From contig NZ_BAPT01000042.1 of assembly GCF_025995235.1 (NCBI RefSeq), forward strand, positions 96,677 to 160,676: 64,000 nt of DNA. The letters are read 5' to 3'. Each line of letters opens with the position of its first letter. Position 1 is the stretch's first letter. A model generated the notes under the pieces. The model was given only the letters and a program-made list of their open reading frames with translations. It did not search any database and was not told the DNA's origin. Source of the DNA: Ameyamaea chiangmaiensis. Lineage in GTDB: Bacteria; Pseudomonadota; Alphaproteobacteria; Acetobacterales; Acetobacteraceae. Positions 52,779 to 60,480 of the stretch are shown here, piece after piece. Made by a program: the position numbers and the translations under genes.

Positions 52779-54284
52779 TCAGTCCTGGCGATAGTTCGGC
52801 GCTTCGCGCGTGATCGAGACGTCATGCACATGGCTTTCCCTCAGTCCCGCGCCGGTGATACGGCGGAACTGGGTGCGTGCCTGCATGTCGGCAATGGTGG
52901 CCGAGCCGGTATAGCCCATGCCGGCGCGCAGACCACCCACAAGCTGATGCACGACGGCGCCCATCGCGCCCTTGAAAGCCACGCGACCCTCGATGCCCTC
53001 GGGAACCATCTTGAGCGTGTCCTTGATTTCCTGCTGAAAATAGCGATCAGCGGACCCCCGCGCCATCGCGCCCAGGCTGCCCATGCCGCGATAGGACTTG
53101 TACGAACGCCCCTGATAGAGGAACACCTCGCCCGGGGCCTCTTCCGCGCCGGCGAGAAGCGAGCCGATCATGACGACGTCCGCACCCGCGCCGATTGCCT
53201 TGACGATATCGCCCGATGTGCGGATGCCGCCGTCGGCGATCGCGGGGATGTCGTGTTCGTGGCACGCCTCGGAGGTCTCCATGACGGCGGAGAACTGCGG
53301 AACGCCCACACCGGCCACGATACGGGTCGTGCAGATGGAGCCCGGGCCGATACCGATCTTGATGCAGTCCGCACCGGCCCCGATCAGCGCCACGGCCGCT
53401 TCGGGTGTCGCGACATTGCCCGCGATGATCTGGACGTCGGGATGCGCGTCCTTGATCCGTCCCACGGCGCCCAGGACGCCGCGCGAATGACCGTGTGCCG
53501 TGTCGACGACCACGACGTCGACGCCGGCGGCGATCAGCGCCTGGGCGCGCGCGAAGCCGTCCTCGCCCACACCGACGGCGGCGGCGCAGCGCAGGCGCCC
53601 CATTTCGTCCTTGATCGCCAGCGGATGGGCGACCGCCTTGTCCATGTCCTTCACGGTGATGATGCCCACGCAACGTTCGGCATCATCGACGACCAGCAGT
53701 TTTTCGATCCGGTGGCGGTGAAGCAAGGCCCGCGCATGGTCCGGGTCCGCGCTGTGACGGACCGTCACCAGATTTTCGCGCGTCATCAGGTCGCGCACCG
53801 GCTGTTCCGGATCGGTCGCGAAGCGGACGTCGCGGTTGGTGAGAATGCCGATCAGGCGCTGCGACCCGCCTTCGACGACCGGCAGACCGCTGATACCGTG
53901 GCGTGCCATGATGGCGTTCACTTCGGCCAGGGTCTGGTCCGGTCCGACCGTCACGGGGTTGACCACCATGCCGGATTCGAAACGCTTGACGCGTCGAACC
54001 TGTTCGGACTGCTCCTCGATCGAGAGGTTCTTGTGAATGACGCCCAGACCACCCTGCTGGGCCATCGCGATCGCCATGGCTTCCTCGGTCACCGTGTCCA
54101 TGGCGGACGAGACCAGCGGGATATTGAGCTCGATCCGGCGTGTCAGGCGCGAGCGCGTGGACGTCTGGGCCGGAAGTACATTGGACTCCGCCGGCACGAC
54201 CAGGACGTCGTCGAACGCCAGGGCTTCGCGGATACGGCTGGAGTTCGATGCGGCGTAGGAATGGGGGGTTGACGTGCCAGCCAT
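52779..54284 (-). CDS. guaB: Inosine-5'-monophosphate dehydrogenase
   Basis: IMPDH oxidises IMP to XMP, the rate-limiting step of guanine nucleotide synthesis. The 501-residue barrel shows FDDVLVVPA near residue 24, two CBS domains at about 105-225 (VTVGPDQTLAEVNAIMARH and IEKLLVVDDAERCVGIITVKD), and the active-site cysteine Cys318 in GIGPGSICTTRIVAGVGVPQ. The flap ends at GAMGAVVHQLVGGLRAGMGYTG near 455. It is divergent from the deoxyribosyltransferase gene, with a 150-bp gap that should carry both promoters, and heads a two-gene unit with the rRNA methyltransferase. Confidence 0.97.
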   Translation of the reverse strand: MAGTSTPHSYAASNSSRIREALAFDDVLVVPAESNVLPAQTSTRSRLTRRIELNIPLVSSAMDTVTEEAMAIAMAQQGGLGVIHKNLSIEEQSEQVRRVKRFESGMVVNPVTVGPDQTLAEVNAIMARHGISGLPVVEGGSQRLIGILTNRDVRFATDPEQPVRDLMTRENLVTVRHSADPDHARALLHRHRIEKLLVVDDAERCVGIITVKDMDKAVAHPLAIKDEMGRLRCAAAVGVGEDGFARAQALIAAGVDVVVVDTAHGHSRGVLGAVGRIKDAHPDVQIIAGNVATPEAAVALIGAGADCIKIGIGPGSICTTRIVAGVGVPQFSAVMETSEACHEHDIPAIADGGIRTSGDIVKAIGAGADVVMIGSLLAGAEEAPGEVFLYQGRSYKSYRGMGSLGAMARGSADRYFQQEIKDTLKMVPEGIEGRVAFKGAMGAVVHQLVGGLRAGMGYTGSATIADMQARTQFRRITGAGLRESHVHDVSITREAPNYRQD

Positions 54285-54434
54285 GAGGGGACCTCTTCAC
54301 GAAAGAGATTAGGGCTCCCCTTGCCAAGGGCACCCGACCGATGGCGTTTCCCCATAGGCGGTGCCACCGGGGAAGGCAAGCAAAACACGCCGTTGTCCCG
54401 CGATCTTCATGGAGCAACGGCCAGAGGAGGCACG

Positions 54435-55031
54435 ATGCCACGACCGCGCATTTATCTGGCCGGGGACCTTGTCTTCCGGCCGCAGGCCGAAGCGGTCTTC
54501 GCGCGACTGAAGACGATCGCGGCACGGTTCGGCCTCGACGGCGTGGCGCCGTTCGACGGACAGGCGGACGTGAAAGGGCTCGCGCCGGGTTTCGACACGA
54601 TCATGACGATCGTGAAGGCCGACCGGGCCCTGATGGACCAGTGTGATGCCGGTCTGTTCTGTCTCGACCCATTCCGGCGCAGCGCTGACATGGACCCCGG
54701 TACGGCTGTGGAAATCGGCTACATGTTCGCACATGGCCGGCCGCTGGAGGGATACACGACGGACGGTCGGTCCTATCCGGACAAGGTGGCCGCCTACTGG
54801 CAGACGGCATGGCGGGTCCAGCTTCGCTCTCGGCAGGATACCGGGGATATCGGCTCTGGCGCGCTGGAAGACGGCGATGGCGTGCTCGCGCATTCCGAAG
54901 GCATGCTGCAGAACGGCATGACGGAGGGCTTTATCCGCCTCTCTGGTGGTGATGTCGCTGTCGCACCGACGTTGGAGGAGTCTTTCGCGGTTGCGGCCGA
55001 ACGCCTCGCCCGGCGTCTCGACACCATCTGA
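54435..55031 (+). CDS. Nucleoside 2-deoxyribosyltransferase
   Basis: This 198-residue enzyme probably transfers deoxyribose between nucleobases for salvage. It has the family signature: IYLAGDLVFRPQAE at residues 6-19, a nucleotide pocket around VAPFDGQADVKG, IVKADRALMDQCDAGLFCLDPFRRSADMDPGTAVEIGYMFAHGRPLEGY (core near 58-105) with the catalytic glutamate in AVEIGYM, and a Tyr/Asp end. ATG 54435 follows a perfect AGGAGG ribosome-binding site. It is divergent from guaB, so two nucleotide-pool genes share one promoter region. Confidence 0.85.
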   Translation: MPRPRIYLAGDLVFRPQAEAVFARLKTIAARFGLDGVAPFDGQADVKGLAPGFDTIMTIVKADRALMDQCDAGLFCLDPFRRSADMDPGTAVEIGYMFAHGRPLEGYTTDGRSYPDKVAAYWQTAWRVQLRSRQDTGDIGSGALEDGDGVLAHSEGMLQNGMTEGFIRLSGGDVAVAPTLEESFAVAAERLARRLDTI

Positions 55032-55117
55032 GGCCGCAACCGGGGTGCTGCGCAGATGCAGCGTGCCTGAACACTCCGCGTTCTGGAGGTGCCGACGCCG
55101 GTCTCAGGCGTATGGTC

Positions 55118-55597
55118 TCAATGGCCCGCGTTTTTTGCCGCGCATGCGGCCAGAGTGCGCTCCAGAACCCCGGCGCGCGCTCTTTCGAACTCCGTCGGAT
55201 GCAGCGGGTGCTGACGCAGTTCGTGCACCTCCTGGGCCGTGTAAGGCTTGGCCCCGGCTGGTGTGCTGGCGCCGCCGAGATCGAAAACGACGAAGTTCAT
55301 GACCTGAGCGAGCAGCGCGTCGTCGCGTATGAGCGACATCGATACGTTCGGAACCTGCACGATATAGGCGCGACCCTCCGGCGAGCACAGATAGGTGCCG
55401 ACATGGTCGCGCAGTTCCGGCACAAAGGTCGGACCGGACACCCCCTCCACGCCATGGCAGCCGCCACAGCGCATAAGGTATGTCGCACGCACGCGATCGA
55501 GTGCCCGGGCCTCATCCGCCCCTGCCAATACCGACAGGACGGTCAGAAGCCCGGCACCCAGACGCAGGAAGGCGCCAGACTTAAGGGATGAGCGCAC
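55118..55597 (-). CDS. Monoheme cytochrome c, last gene of the amine dehydrogenase operon
   Basis: This 159-residue exported cytochrome has a heme site CGGCH at residues 44-48 and a possible distal Met in VPNVSMSLIRDD. I start at GTG 55597 (VRSSLKSGAFLRLGAGLLTVLS) because it gives a normal signal peptide and GAAGGG lies 5 bp upstream; the frame extends further but reads through the neighbouring gene. It overlaps the other cytochrome gene by 17 bp, so translation is coupled. It could carry electrons from the amine dehydrogenase or the first cytochrome to the oxidase. Confidence 0.8.
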   Translation of the reverse strand: MRSSLKSGAFLRLGAGLLTVLSVLAGADEARALDRVRATYLMRCGGCHGVEGVSGPTFVPELRDHVGTYLCSPEGRAYIVQVPNVSMSLIRDDALLAQVMNFVVFDLGGASTPAGAKPYTAQEVHELRQHPLHPTEFERARAGVLERTLAACAAKNAGH

Positions 55598-56033
55598 CGA
55601 GACCCTTCCGTTCCGCGGCAACAGCGGATCCCGCCATGGGGGTGGCACGGGCCGCCGCGATGTCCGATGCCTCGAAGGTCGGCGCGGGCTTCGTATCGCC
55701 CAGGCTTGCGACATAGGTCAGGATCGCGGCGATCTGGTCGTCCGGCAATGCCTTGAAGGACGGCATGTAACCGACATAAGTGGTCCCGCTCGCCTGGATC
55801 GAGCCGGACAGGCCATTGACCAGAACGTGCGTAATGTAGGTCTTGCCGGCCGGGCTGGCGGCGATCTTGTCCAGACGGCCTTTCAGGGGCGGAAATTGTC
55901 CCGGTACGCCCACAGCGCCGCCCTGATGGCAGATACCGCAGTTGCTGCCGTACAAAGCGGCGCCGTCCGGGGCTGCCATCGCTGCCGGAACAGTGGCAAA
56001 GGTAACGGCAGCAGCGAGAGCGATCGATTTCAT
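55581..56033 (-). CDS. Monoheme c-type cytochrome, probable electron acceptor of the amine dehydrogenase
   Basis: This 150-residue exported class I cytochrome c has a signal peptide (residues 1-20), heme site CGICH at 32-36 and distal Met in YVGYMPSFKAL near 90. It overlaps the small-subunit gene end by 4 bp. The gene sits where amicyanin or a cytochrome normally lies in mau/aau clusters. A small monoheme cytochrome gene downstream of aauA has been described in Alcaligenes faecalis, so this may be the direct electron acceptor. That assignment is by analogy. Confidence 0.83.
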   Translation of the reverse strand: MKSIALAAAVTFATVPAAMAAPDGAALYGSNCGICHQGGAVGVPGQFPPLKGRLDKIAASPAGKTYITHVLVNGLSGSIQASGTTYVGYMPSFKALPDDQIAAILTYVASLGDTKPAPTFEASDIAAARATPMAGSAVAAERKGLGALIP

Positions 56034-56581
56034 TCAGCGGTTCCTACGATAACGGCGGTTGAACAGTTGTACATCGCCGATGTGGTGCCGAAGCACCAGA
56101 TGATGTCGTTATTGGCCTGCGGGCGATAGGACGGCAGGTCGCCGTCCGTGTTCAGACACGTCGCGCCGGCGTCGCATGCATCCTGACCACAACAGTCGCG
56201 ATAGGCGATCAGATAGGACTTCGTGTCCTGCGGGTTGAAGCAGGTTCCGATCCACGACGTGGGCGAAGGCGCGGTACCCGGCGGGCATGTATGCACGCCG
56301 CCGCCACAGGTGGAGCACAGATTGCCATCGATGGCGCAGTAACGCCAGTAATCACAGGCATTCTGGTCCTTGGTTTGGGCCGACGCGGCGAAAGGGCTTT
56401 GCGGCTTGGCCGATGCCGCCTCCGCGCGCCGGACGGGCAGCAGCGGGAACGCCGGGATGGCACCAGCCACGAGCCCTACCCACGCCAGAACGCCGCGGCG
56501 CGACGCCGAACGCGCGACACCGCGTGCGAGGCGTTCGGTCAGTCCGTCAAACGACAGGGACTGGAACTCAGATCGCGGCAT
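56030..56581 (-). CDS. mauA: TTQ amine dehydrogenase small (beta) subunit
   Basis: The small subunit carries tryptophan tryptophylquinone (TTQ), made from two of its own tryptophans. The 183-residue precursor has a twin-arginine leader (SASRRGVLAWVG, residues 25-36) as in MauA. Mature features are 12 cysteines (76, 82, 89, 92, 99, 114, 130, 131, 136, 142, 163, 173) for six disulfides, probable TTQ tryptophans W110 (PTSWIGTC) and W162 (NDIIWC), and the probable catalytic Asp129 in YRDCCG. PTSWIGTC and CSTC look more like aromatic amine dehydrogenase, whereas YRPQANNDIIWCFG is closer to methylamine dehydrogenase, so the symbol is provisional. It overlaps mauD by 14 bp. Confidence 0.92.
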   Translation of the reverse strand: MPRSEFQSLSFDGLTERLARGVARSASRRGVLAWVGLVAGAIPAFPLLPVRRAEAASAKPQSPFAASAQTKDQNACDYWRYCAIDGNLCSTCGGGVHTCPPGTAPSPTSWIGTCFNPQDTKSYLIAYRDCCGQDACDAGATCLNTDGDLPSYRPQANNDIIWCFGTTSAMYNCSTAVIVGTAE

Positions 56582-57170
56582 GAAGGCTCTCCTCCGCCCG
56601 TGCGGCGGTTTTTCCGGGCATGCTGCCGGCACTCGCCAGCATGTTTTCAAGATGGGCCCGTGTGTTCACCAGGCCCTTGGCGCGCAACGTGCCATGATCG
56701 TCGACCACGGCCGCGAACGGCAGTCGGCTGACCTGCAGCACGAGACCGAGTTCCGGGCCGGTCACCAGCGGGGTGTCGCCGGTCGCATAAGCCTCGCGCA
56801 GCGCGTGCAGTTCGGGTGGCGTGCCATCGCCGATCAGCACCAGATCCATCAACCCATCGCGCGCCATGGCGACTGCAATCGGCGTCACGCGGCGGCAGAT
56901 CGGGCAGTCCGACGTGATGAACAGCAACATCTGCCGGCGCCCCGCACCCAGATGTTCGCCCACCGGGAACGAACCACCCTCGAGCGTACGCATGACGATG
57001 CGGGGCAGCGCACTGCCGATGTCGAGCCCAGGCTGCGTCTGCGTGGCACCGATCGGCGCCAGACGCTCGTGCAGGATACCGATCTGGCGGGCCAGCGCGA
57101 AGACGATCAGTGCCAGCGCCCCGATCACAAGGAGGCTGATGACCTGTAAACCCATCAGGAAGGCCATCAT
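56568..57170 (-). CDS. mauD: MauD-like thiol-disulfide protein for small-subunit folding
   Basis: MauD helps form the six disulfides of the small subunit after export. The 200-residue protein has an N-terminal membrane anchor (FLMGLQVISLLVIGALALIV, residues 4-23) and a thioredoxin-like domain facing the periplasm with CxxC at Cys89-Cys92 in FITSDCPICRRVTP. It starts at ATG 57170, overlapping the mauE stop (ATGA). Homologues are essential for amine dehydrogenase maturation in Paracoccus and Methylobacterium. Confidence 0.9.
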   Translation of the reverse strand: MMAFLMGLQVISLLVIGALALIVFALARQIGILHERLAPIGATQTQPGLDIGSALPRIVMRTLEGGSFPVGEHLGAGRRQMLLFITSDCPICRRVTPIAVAMARDGLMDLVLIGDGTPPELHALREAYATGDTPLVTGPELGLVLQVSRLPFAAVVDDHGTLRAKGLVNTRAHLENMLASAGSMPGKTAARAEESLHAAI

Positions 57171-57706
57171 GCTGCCGTCCCCGCAGGACGGGGCGACAGC
57201 AGCGCCGTGGCCACAATCAGAACGAACAGGCAAGCACCGCCCATGACATCCTCGACACGTGCGATGCCGTGCACCCGATCGCCCAGCGGCAGGGCCAGCG
57301 ACAGTACGGCGCACAGTGCGGCACGGCCCACACCAGCCCACGTCAACCGTTCGCCGTCCAGTCCGGGAACACAGCCGCAGGACAGGTTTGTCCGCCCGCG
57401 GAGGATGTTGAAGGCCATCGCCAACGCAAAAACACTGAACAGAGCGAGTCCTGCGGCACCAAGGAGCCGCGACGGCATGCCGATCACGTATCCGGCGCCG
57501 AGAAGCACTTCGACCGCTCCCAGCGTCCATGCGGCAGGCTCGATCATCGCATCGGGCACGATCCGATAGGCCGCGAGCGTTCCAAGGAAATCGTCATGAC
57601 GACGGAGTTTGTCCACGCCGGACGCAAGGAGCATGGCACCGATGGCGCCGGCGGCCACGACCACGCCACGGGCCGCTAGGGCGTCAATGGAAGGCACAAG
57701 CGCCAC
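57167..57706 (-). CDS. mauE: MauE-like membrane protein for amine dehydrogenase maturation
   Basis: This 179-residue membrane protein has four hydrophobic helices and a Cys pair in NLSCGCVPGLDGER at about residues 107-120, as in MauE, a partner of MauD in disulfide transfer to the small subunit. DKLRRHDDFLGTLAAYRIVP near 32 is also typical. The start is GTG 57706 with GGGGAG upstream, 6 bp after the mauB stop, and the stop overlaps the mauD start, so B-E-D is tightly coupled. Confidence 0.9.
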   Translation of the reverse strand: MALVPSIDALAARGVVVAAGAIGAMLLASGVDKLRRHDDFLGTLAAYRIVPDAMIEPAAWTLGAVEVLLGAGYVIGMPSRLLGAAGLALFSVFALAMAFNILRGRTNLSCGCVPGLDGERLTWAGVGRAALCAVLSLALPLGDRVHGIARVEDVMGGACLFVLIVATALLSPRPAGTAA

Positions 57707-57712
57707 GACCGC

Positions 57713-58939
57713 TCACTCCCCGCCGGCGACGGTGAAGACCAGCGAGTCACCGAGATGCTTCATGGTGCGCTTGACCTGGCCGGTCTGGGCATCGGCGATG
57801 AACAGATCCCCGTCGTCATCGGTGGTGAACAACAGCGGCTTGCTGTCCTGCGTCACCCCAACCATAGCGCTGGGGCGGGCAAGGTGAAGACGACGCAACA
57901 ATTTGTGCGCGTGCAGATCGAACACCCAGATTTCGGTCCCGGAGTCCTTGTGCGTCCAGAAGGTACCCTTGTGCATCAGCACGTAGAGCGTGTTGTCCGC
58001 ACGATGGAGGGCCGCAAGCTGCCAGCCACCCGGCCGCCACGTCACCTCGAACGGCGCGCGCGAATCGCTGGCCGGCTTCATGCCGGCCGCCTGTTCGATC
58101 GACCACGGCGCGGCGATCGTCGGCGTGCCACCCAGTGCCGCGTCGTAGACCAGCCCACTGAAACTAATGAACGGCACATGGCCGTCCGCGGCGACTTCGG
58201 GGCTGTGCTCGAACACCGGATCCCGATCGGGCGCAAAGAACGACGGCGTGTGGGTCACGGCCGGTTTGGCCACGTCGGCCGAATCGACATTGACCAGAGA
58301 CCCGTCAGCGCAGACCGACGAAAATCCGGTGCCCCCCCATGGATAAACCAGCGCGCAGCCCGGGGTATCGATCGTCCCCAGCAGCTTGCCCGTCTTGGCC
58401 TCCAGCACATGAACGCCGTTGGTGGGGCTCATGTCGCCGATATAGATGCGCGAATCATTGGCCGACAGCGCCATGTTCGGCTTCTTAGGCGTGACGAGCG
58501 CGCGTCCGGGCAGTTCGATATCCGTGGTGACGGTCAATGCCTTCGGATCGTATCCCGCCAGCAGGTCATAGCGTTTGCCGCGGTTTCCGTGTGCCCACGT
58601 GGTCTCCGCCACATGGATCGCACCGGTCGCCCGCTCCGCCACGAAATTGGCGTTATACGCGGCCTGCACCATGCCCAGCAGCCGCCCCTGATCCGCGTCG
58701 ACGATCAGGACACGACCGTCCTTGGCGTGACGATAGACAGGGTCTTCGATGAAGACCACATGCGGCCCGATCGCGGGAAGCGTCGCGATATCGTTCTCTT
58801 CGGTCTGAAGAATCGGATCCGACGCAGAGGCCGGTCCGGCATGGGCAACGGAGACACATGTCAGGGCGGGCAGAACGGCGCAGCGCGCAGCGCGCATAAC
58901 AAAGCCGACAGCGCGACGCGAACGTCGGAAAACCAGCAT
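57713..58939 (-). CDS. mauB: TTQ amine dehydrogenase large (alpha) subunit
   Basis: The large subunit is a seven-bladed beta-propeller that clasps the small subunit. The 408-residue precursor has an exported leader ending near AHAGPASAS, then repeated propeller strands (VFIEDPVYRHAKDGRVLIVDADQGRLLGMVQAAYNANF in blade 1, YIGDMSPTNGVHVLEAKTGKLLG, and SSVCADGSLVNVDSADVAK) ending in TDDDGDLFIADAQTGQVKRTMKHLG. AAGGAA sits before the ATG. It could be called aauB if the substrate is an aralkylamine. It heads the operon, with a 160-bp gap to the upstream tRNA gene. Confidence 0.9.
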   Translation of the reverse strand: MLVFRRSRRAVGFVMRAARCAVLPALTCVSVAHAGPASASDPILQTEENDIATLPAIGPHVVFIEDPVYRHAKDGRVLIVDADQGRLLGMVQAAYNANFVAERATGAIHVAETTWAHGNRGKRYDLLAGYDPKALTVTTDIELPGRALVTPKKPNMALSANDSRIYIGDMSPTNGVHVLEAKTGKLLGTIDTPGCALVYPWGGTGFSSVCADGSLVNVDSADVAKPAVTHTPSFFAPDRDPVFEHSPEVAADGHVPFISFSGLVYDAALGGTPTIAAPWSIEQAAGMKPASDSRAPFEVTWRPGGWQLAALHRADNTLYVLMHKGTFWTHKDSGTEIWVFDLHAHKLLRRLHLARPSAMVGVTQDSKPLLFTTDDDGDLFIADAQTGQVKRTMKHLGDSLVFTVAGGE

Positions 58940-59098
58940 AACAGACGTATTCCTTGGCCTGAATCGTTACGCATTTTGACGCGAAAGCGCAACGAAGGCA
59001 AGGCGGCCCCGACGAAATTTCATACCTGCGGCTTCGCACGCCGGACGGACGTACGGCGCCGCGCCCGCATTTTTTTTGACACTGTAGGGTAAGTGTTC
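58940..59098 (-). promoter_or_regulatory. Probable promoter region of the amine dehydrogenase operon
   Basis: This 159-bp interval between tRNA-Gln and the large-subunit gene should hold the operon promoter. I see TTGCGC, a 17-bp spacer and TAACGA on the minus strand close to the start, a weak match only. A run of eight A residues (minus strand) lies near 59071-59078. No regulator gene is adjacent. Confidence 0.35.
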
Positions 59099-59172
59099 TG
59101 GCTGGGGGACCTGGATTCGAACCAGGGCTGACCGGGTCAGAGCCGGTAGTTCTACCGCTAAACTATCCCCCA
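59099..59172 (-). tRNA. tRNA-Gln (CUG)
   Basis: The 74-nt sequence folds as a tRNA. The 7-bp acceptor stem is TGGGGGA / TCCCCCA, the anticodon stem is ACCGG / CCGGT, and the anticodon loop CTCTGAC gives anticodon CUG. The T-arm reads CCTGG TTCGAAT CCAGG, followed by discriminator G and an encoded CCA. The U1-A72 start is typical of tRNA-Gln. It sits between the amine dehydrogenase operon and ppx. A possible promoter, TTCTCT-17-TAAAAT, lies about 85 bp upstream. Confidence 0.95.
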
Positions 59173-59358
59173 AGCGGTGGAGCATCAGAGATGCCCCGGG
59201 AACGAGGGGGCTGATAGCACCCGATCAGAGGGCGTGCAAGCGTCTGACAGACAGAATCGGTGCCAAAGCCGCATTTTATGCGTTCACCAATGACAAGAGA
59301 ATTTGCTTGCTCCGCAACGCACCGTCCCTGACACTCCGAGACAAAAGGGGTCTCACTC

Positions 59359-60480
59359 ATGACGACCAGTCTTGGCTGGCAAAAACGCCGCCCGCCCCAT
59401 GGCGCCCCGTCGCGCGGGGCGGCCCGACGCGACACGCAGCCGCCTCTGTTCGCGGCGCTTGATCTCGGCACCAACAATTGCCGTTTGATGATCGCTGCCC
59501 GGTCGGAGACGGGATTTCGCGTCGTCGACAGTCTCAATCGCTCCGTTCGCCTTGGAGAAGGGCTTCAGGAGAGCGGTCGCCTGTCCGATGTCGCCATGGA
59601 GCGAACGCTCGACGTGTTGCACGACTGCGTGGCGCGGATCCGCCGCCGCAATCCCGGCCGCGTGCGCGCGGTCGCCACCGAAGCCTGTCGGCGCGCGGCG
59701 AATGGACGGGCGTTCCTCGACCGGGTCGCGCGCGAGACGGGGCTCGGCATTTCCATCATCTCCGGGCGCGAGGAAGCTGAACTCGCGCTCGAGAGCTGCA
59801 CGCCGTTCCTGGCCAGCCGTGACCGGCGCACGCGCGCGCTGCTGTTCGATATCGGCGGCGGCTCGACGGAGATCGCATGGGTGGGAATCGACGGCACCAC
59901 GCCGCGCCTCATCAGCTTCGTCAGCGCCCCCGTCGGGGTGGTCACCCTGGCTGAACAGTATGGCGCGAGCATACACACTCCCCTGGGATACGAGGCCATG
60001 GTCGCGCAGGTTCGCGATCACCTGCGCGATTTCGAGGCCATTCACTGCATCGGCCGGGAAATCGCACGTGACAATGTGCGTCTTCTGGGAACTAGCGGCA
60101 CCGTCACGACGCTGGCCGGATTGGCGCTCGGGCTTGAGCGGTATTCACGCGTCGCCGTGGATGGACTGGTTCTTGGCGCGGACCGGGCCGAAGCCGCGCT
60201 CGATCTGCTGCGTTCCCTTGACCTGGCAGGCCTCCGCGCGCATCCCTGCGTCGGACGCGATCGGGCCGATTACGTGATGCCCGGCTGCGCCATTTTCGAC
60301 GCCATCCGACGCACTTGGCCGGCCGATGCGGTCACCGTGGCGGATCGCGGCCTGCGCGACGGCATGCTGCTGCGCATGATTCGCGACGCTGGCATCCCGC
60401 ATCATGGGCCGCCCCGCCCTCTTTCGACACGGTCCCGGCGCCCAGGCTCCGGGCAAACTCCCGGAGCCCTGCAGACGTGA
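59359..60480 (+). CDS. ppx: Exopolyphosphatase / guanosine pentaphosphatase
   Basis: This Ppx/GppA enzyme hydrolyses inorganic polyphosphate or pppGpp, linking phosphate store and stringent response. The 373-residue protein has the ASKHA nucleotide fold with LDLGTNNCRLMIA near residue 34, EACRRAANGRAFL and ISGREEAELA near 105-138, FDIGGGSTEI near 156, and the loop LLGTSGTVTTLAG near 237. It is about the length of short alphaproteobacterial members. AAGGGG precedes the ATG. The stop overlaps the rlmE start (GTGA), so the two are coupled. Confidence 0.9.
   Translation: MTTSLGWQKRRPPHGAPSRGAARRDTQPPLFAALDLGTNNCRLMIAARSETGFRVVDSLNRSVRLGEGLQESGRLSDVAMERTLDVLHDCVARIRRRNPGRVRAVATEACRRAANGRAFLDRVARETGLGISIISGREEAELALESCTPFLASRDRRTRALLFDIGGGSTEIAWVGIDGTTPRLISFVSAPVGVVTLAEQYGASIHTPLGYEAMVAQVRDHLRDFEAIHCIGREIARDNVRLLGTSGTVTTLAGLALGLERYSRVAVDGLVLGADRAEAALDLLRSLDLAGLRAHPCVGRDRADYVMPGCAIFDAIRRTWPADAVTVADRGLRDGMLLRMIRDAGIPHHGPPRPLSTRSRRPGSGQTPGALQT

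Noticed and set aside
55032..59172. Amine dehydrogenase block as an island inserted at tRNA-Gln
   Set aside because: I compared the tRNA 3' end with the far boundary (55032-55117) and saw no duplicated att-like repeat, no integrase and no clear change in base composition.
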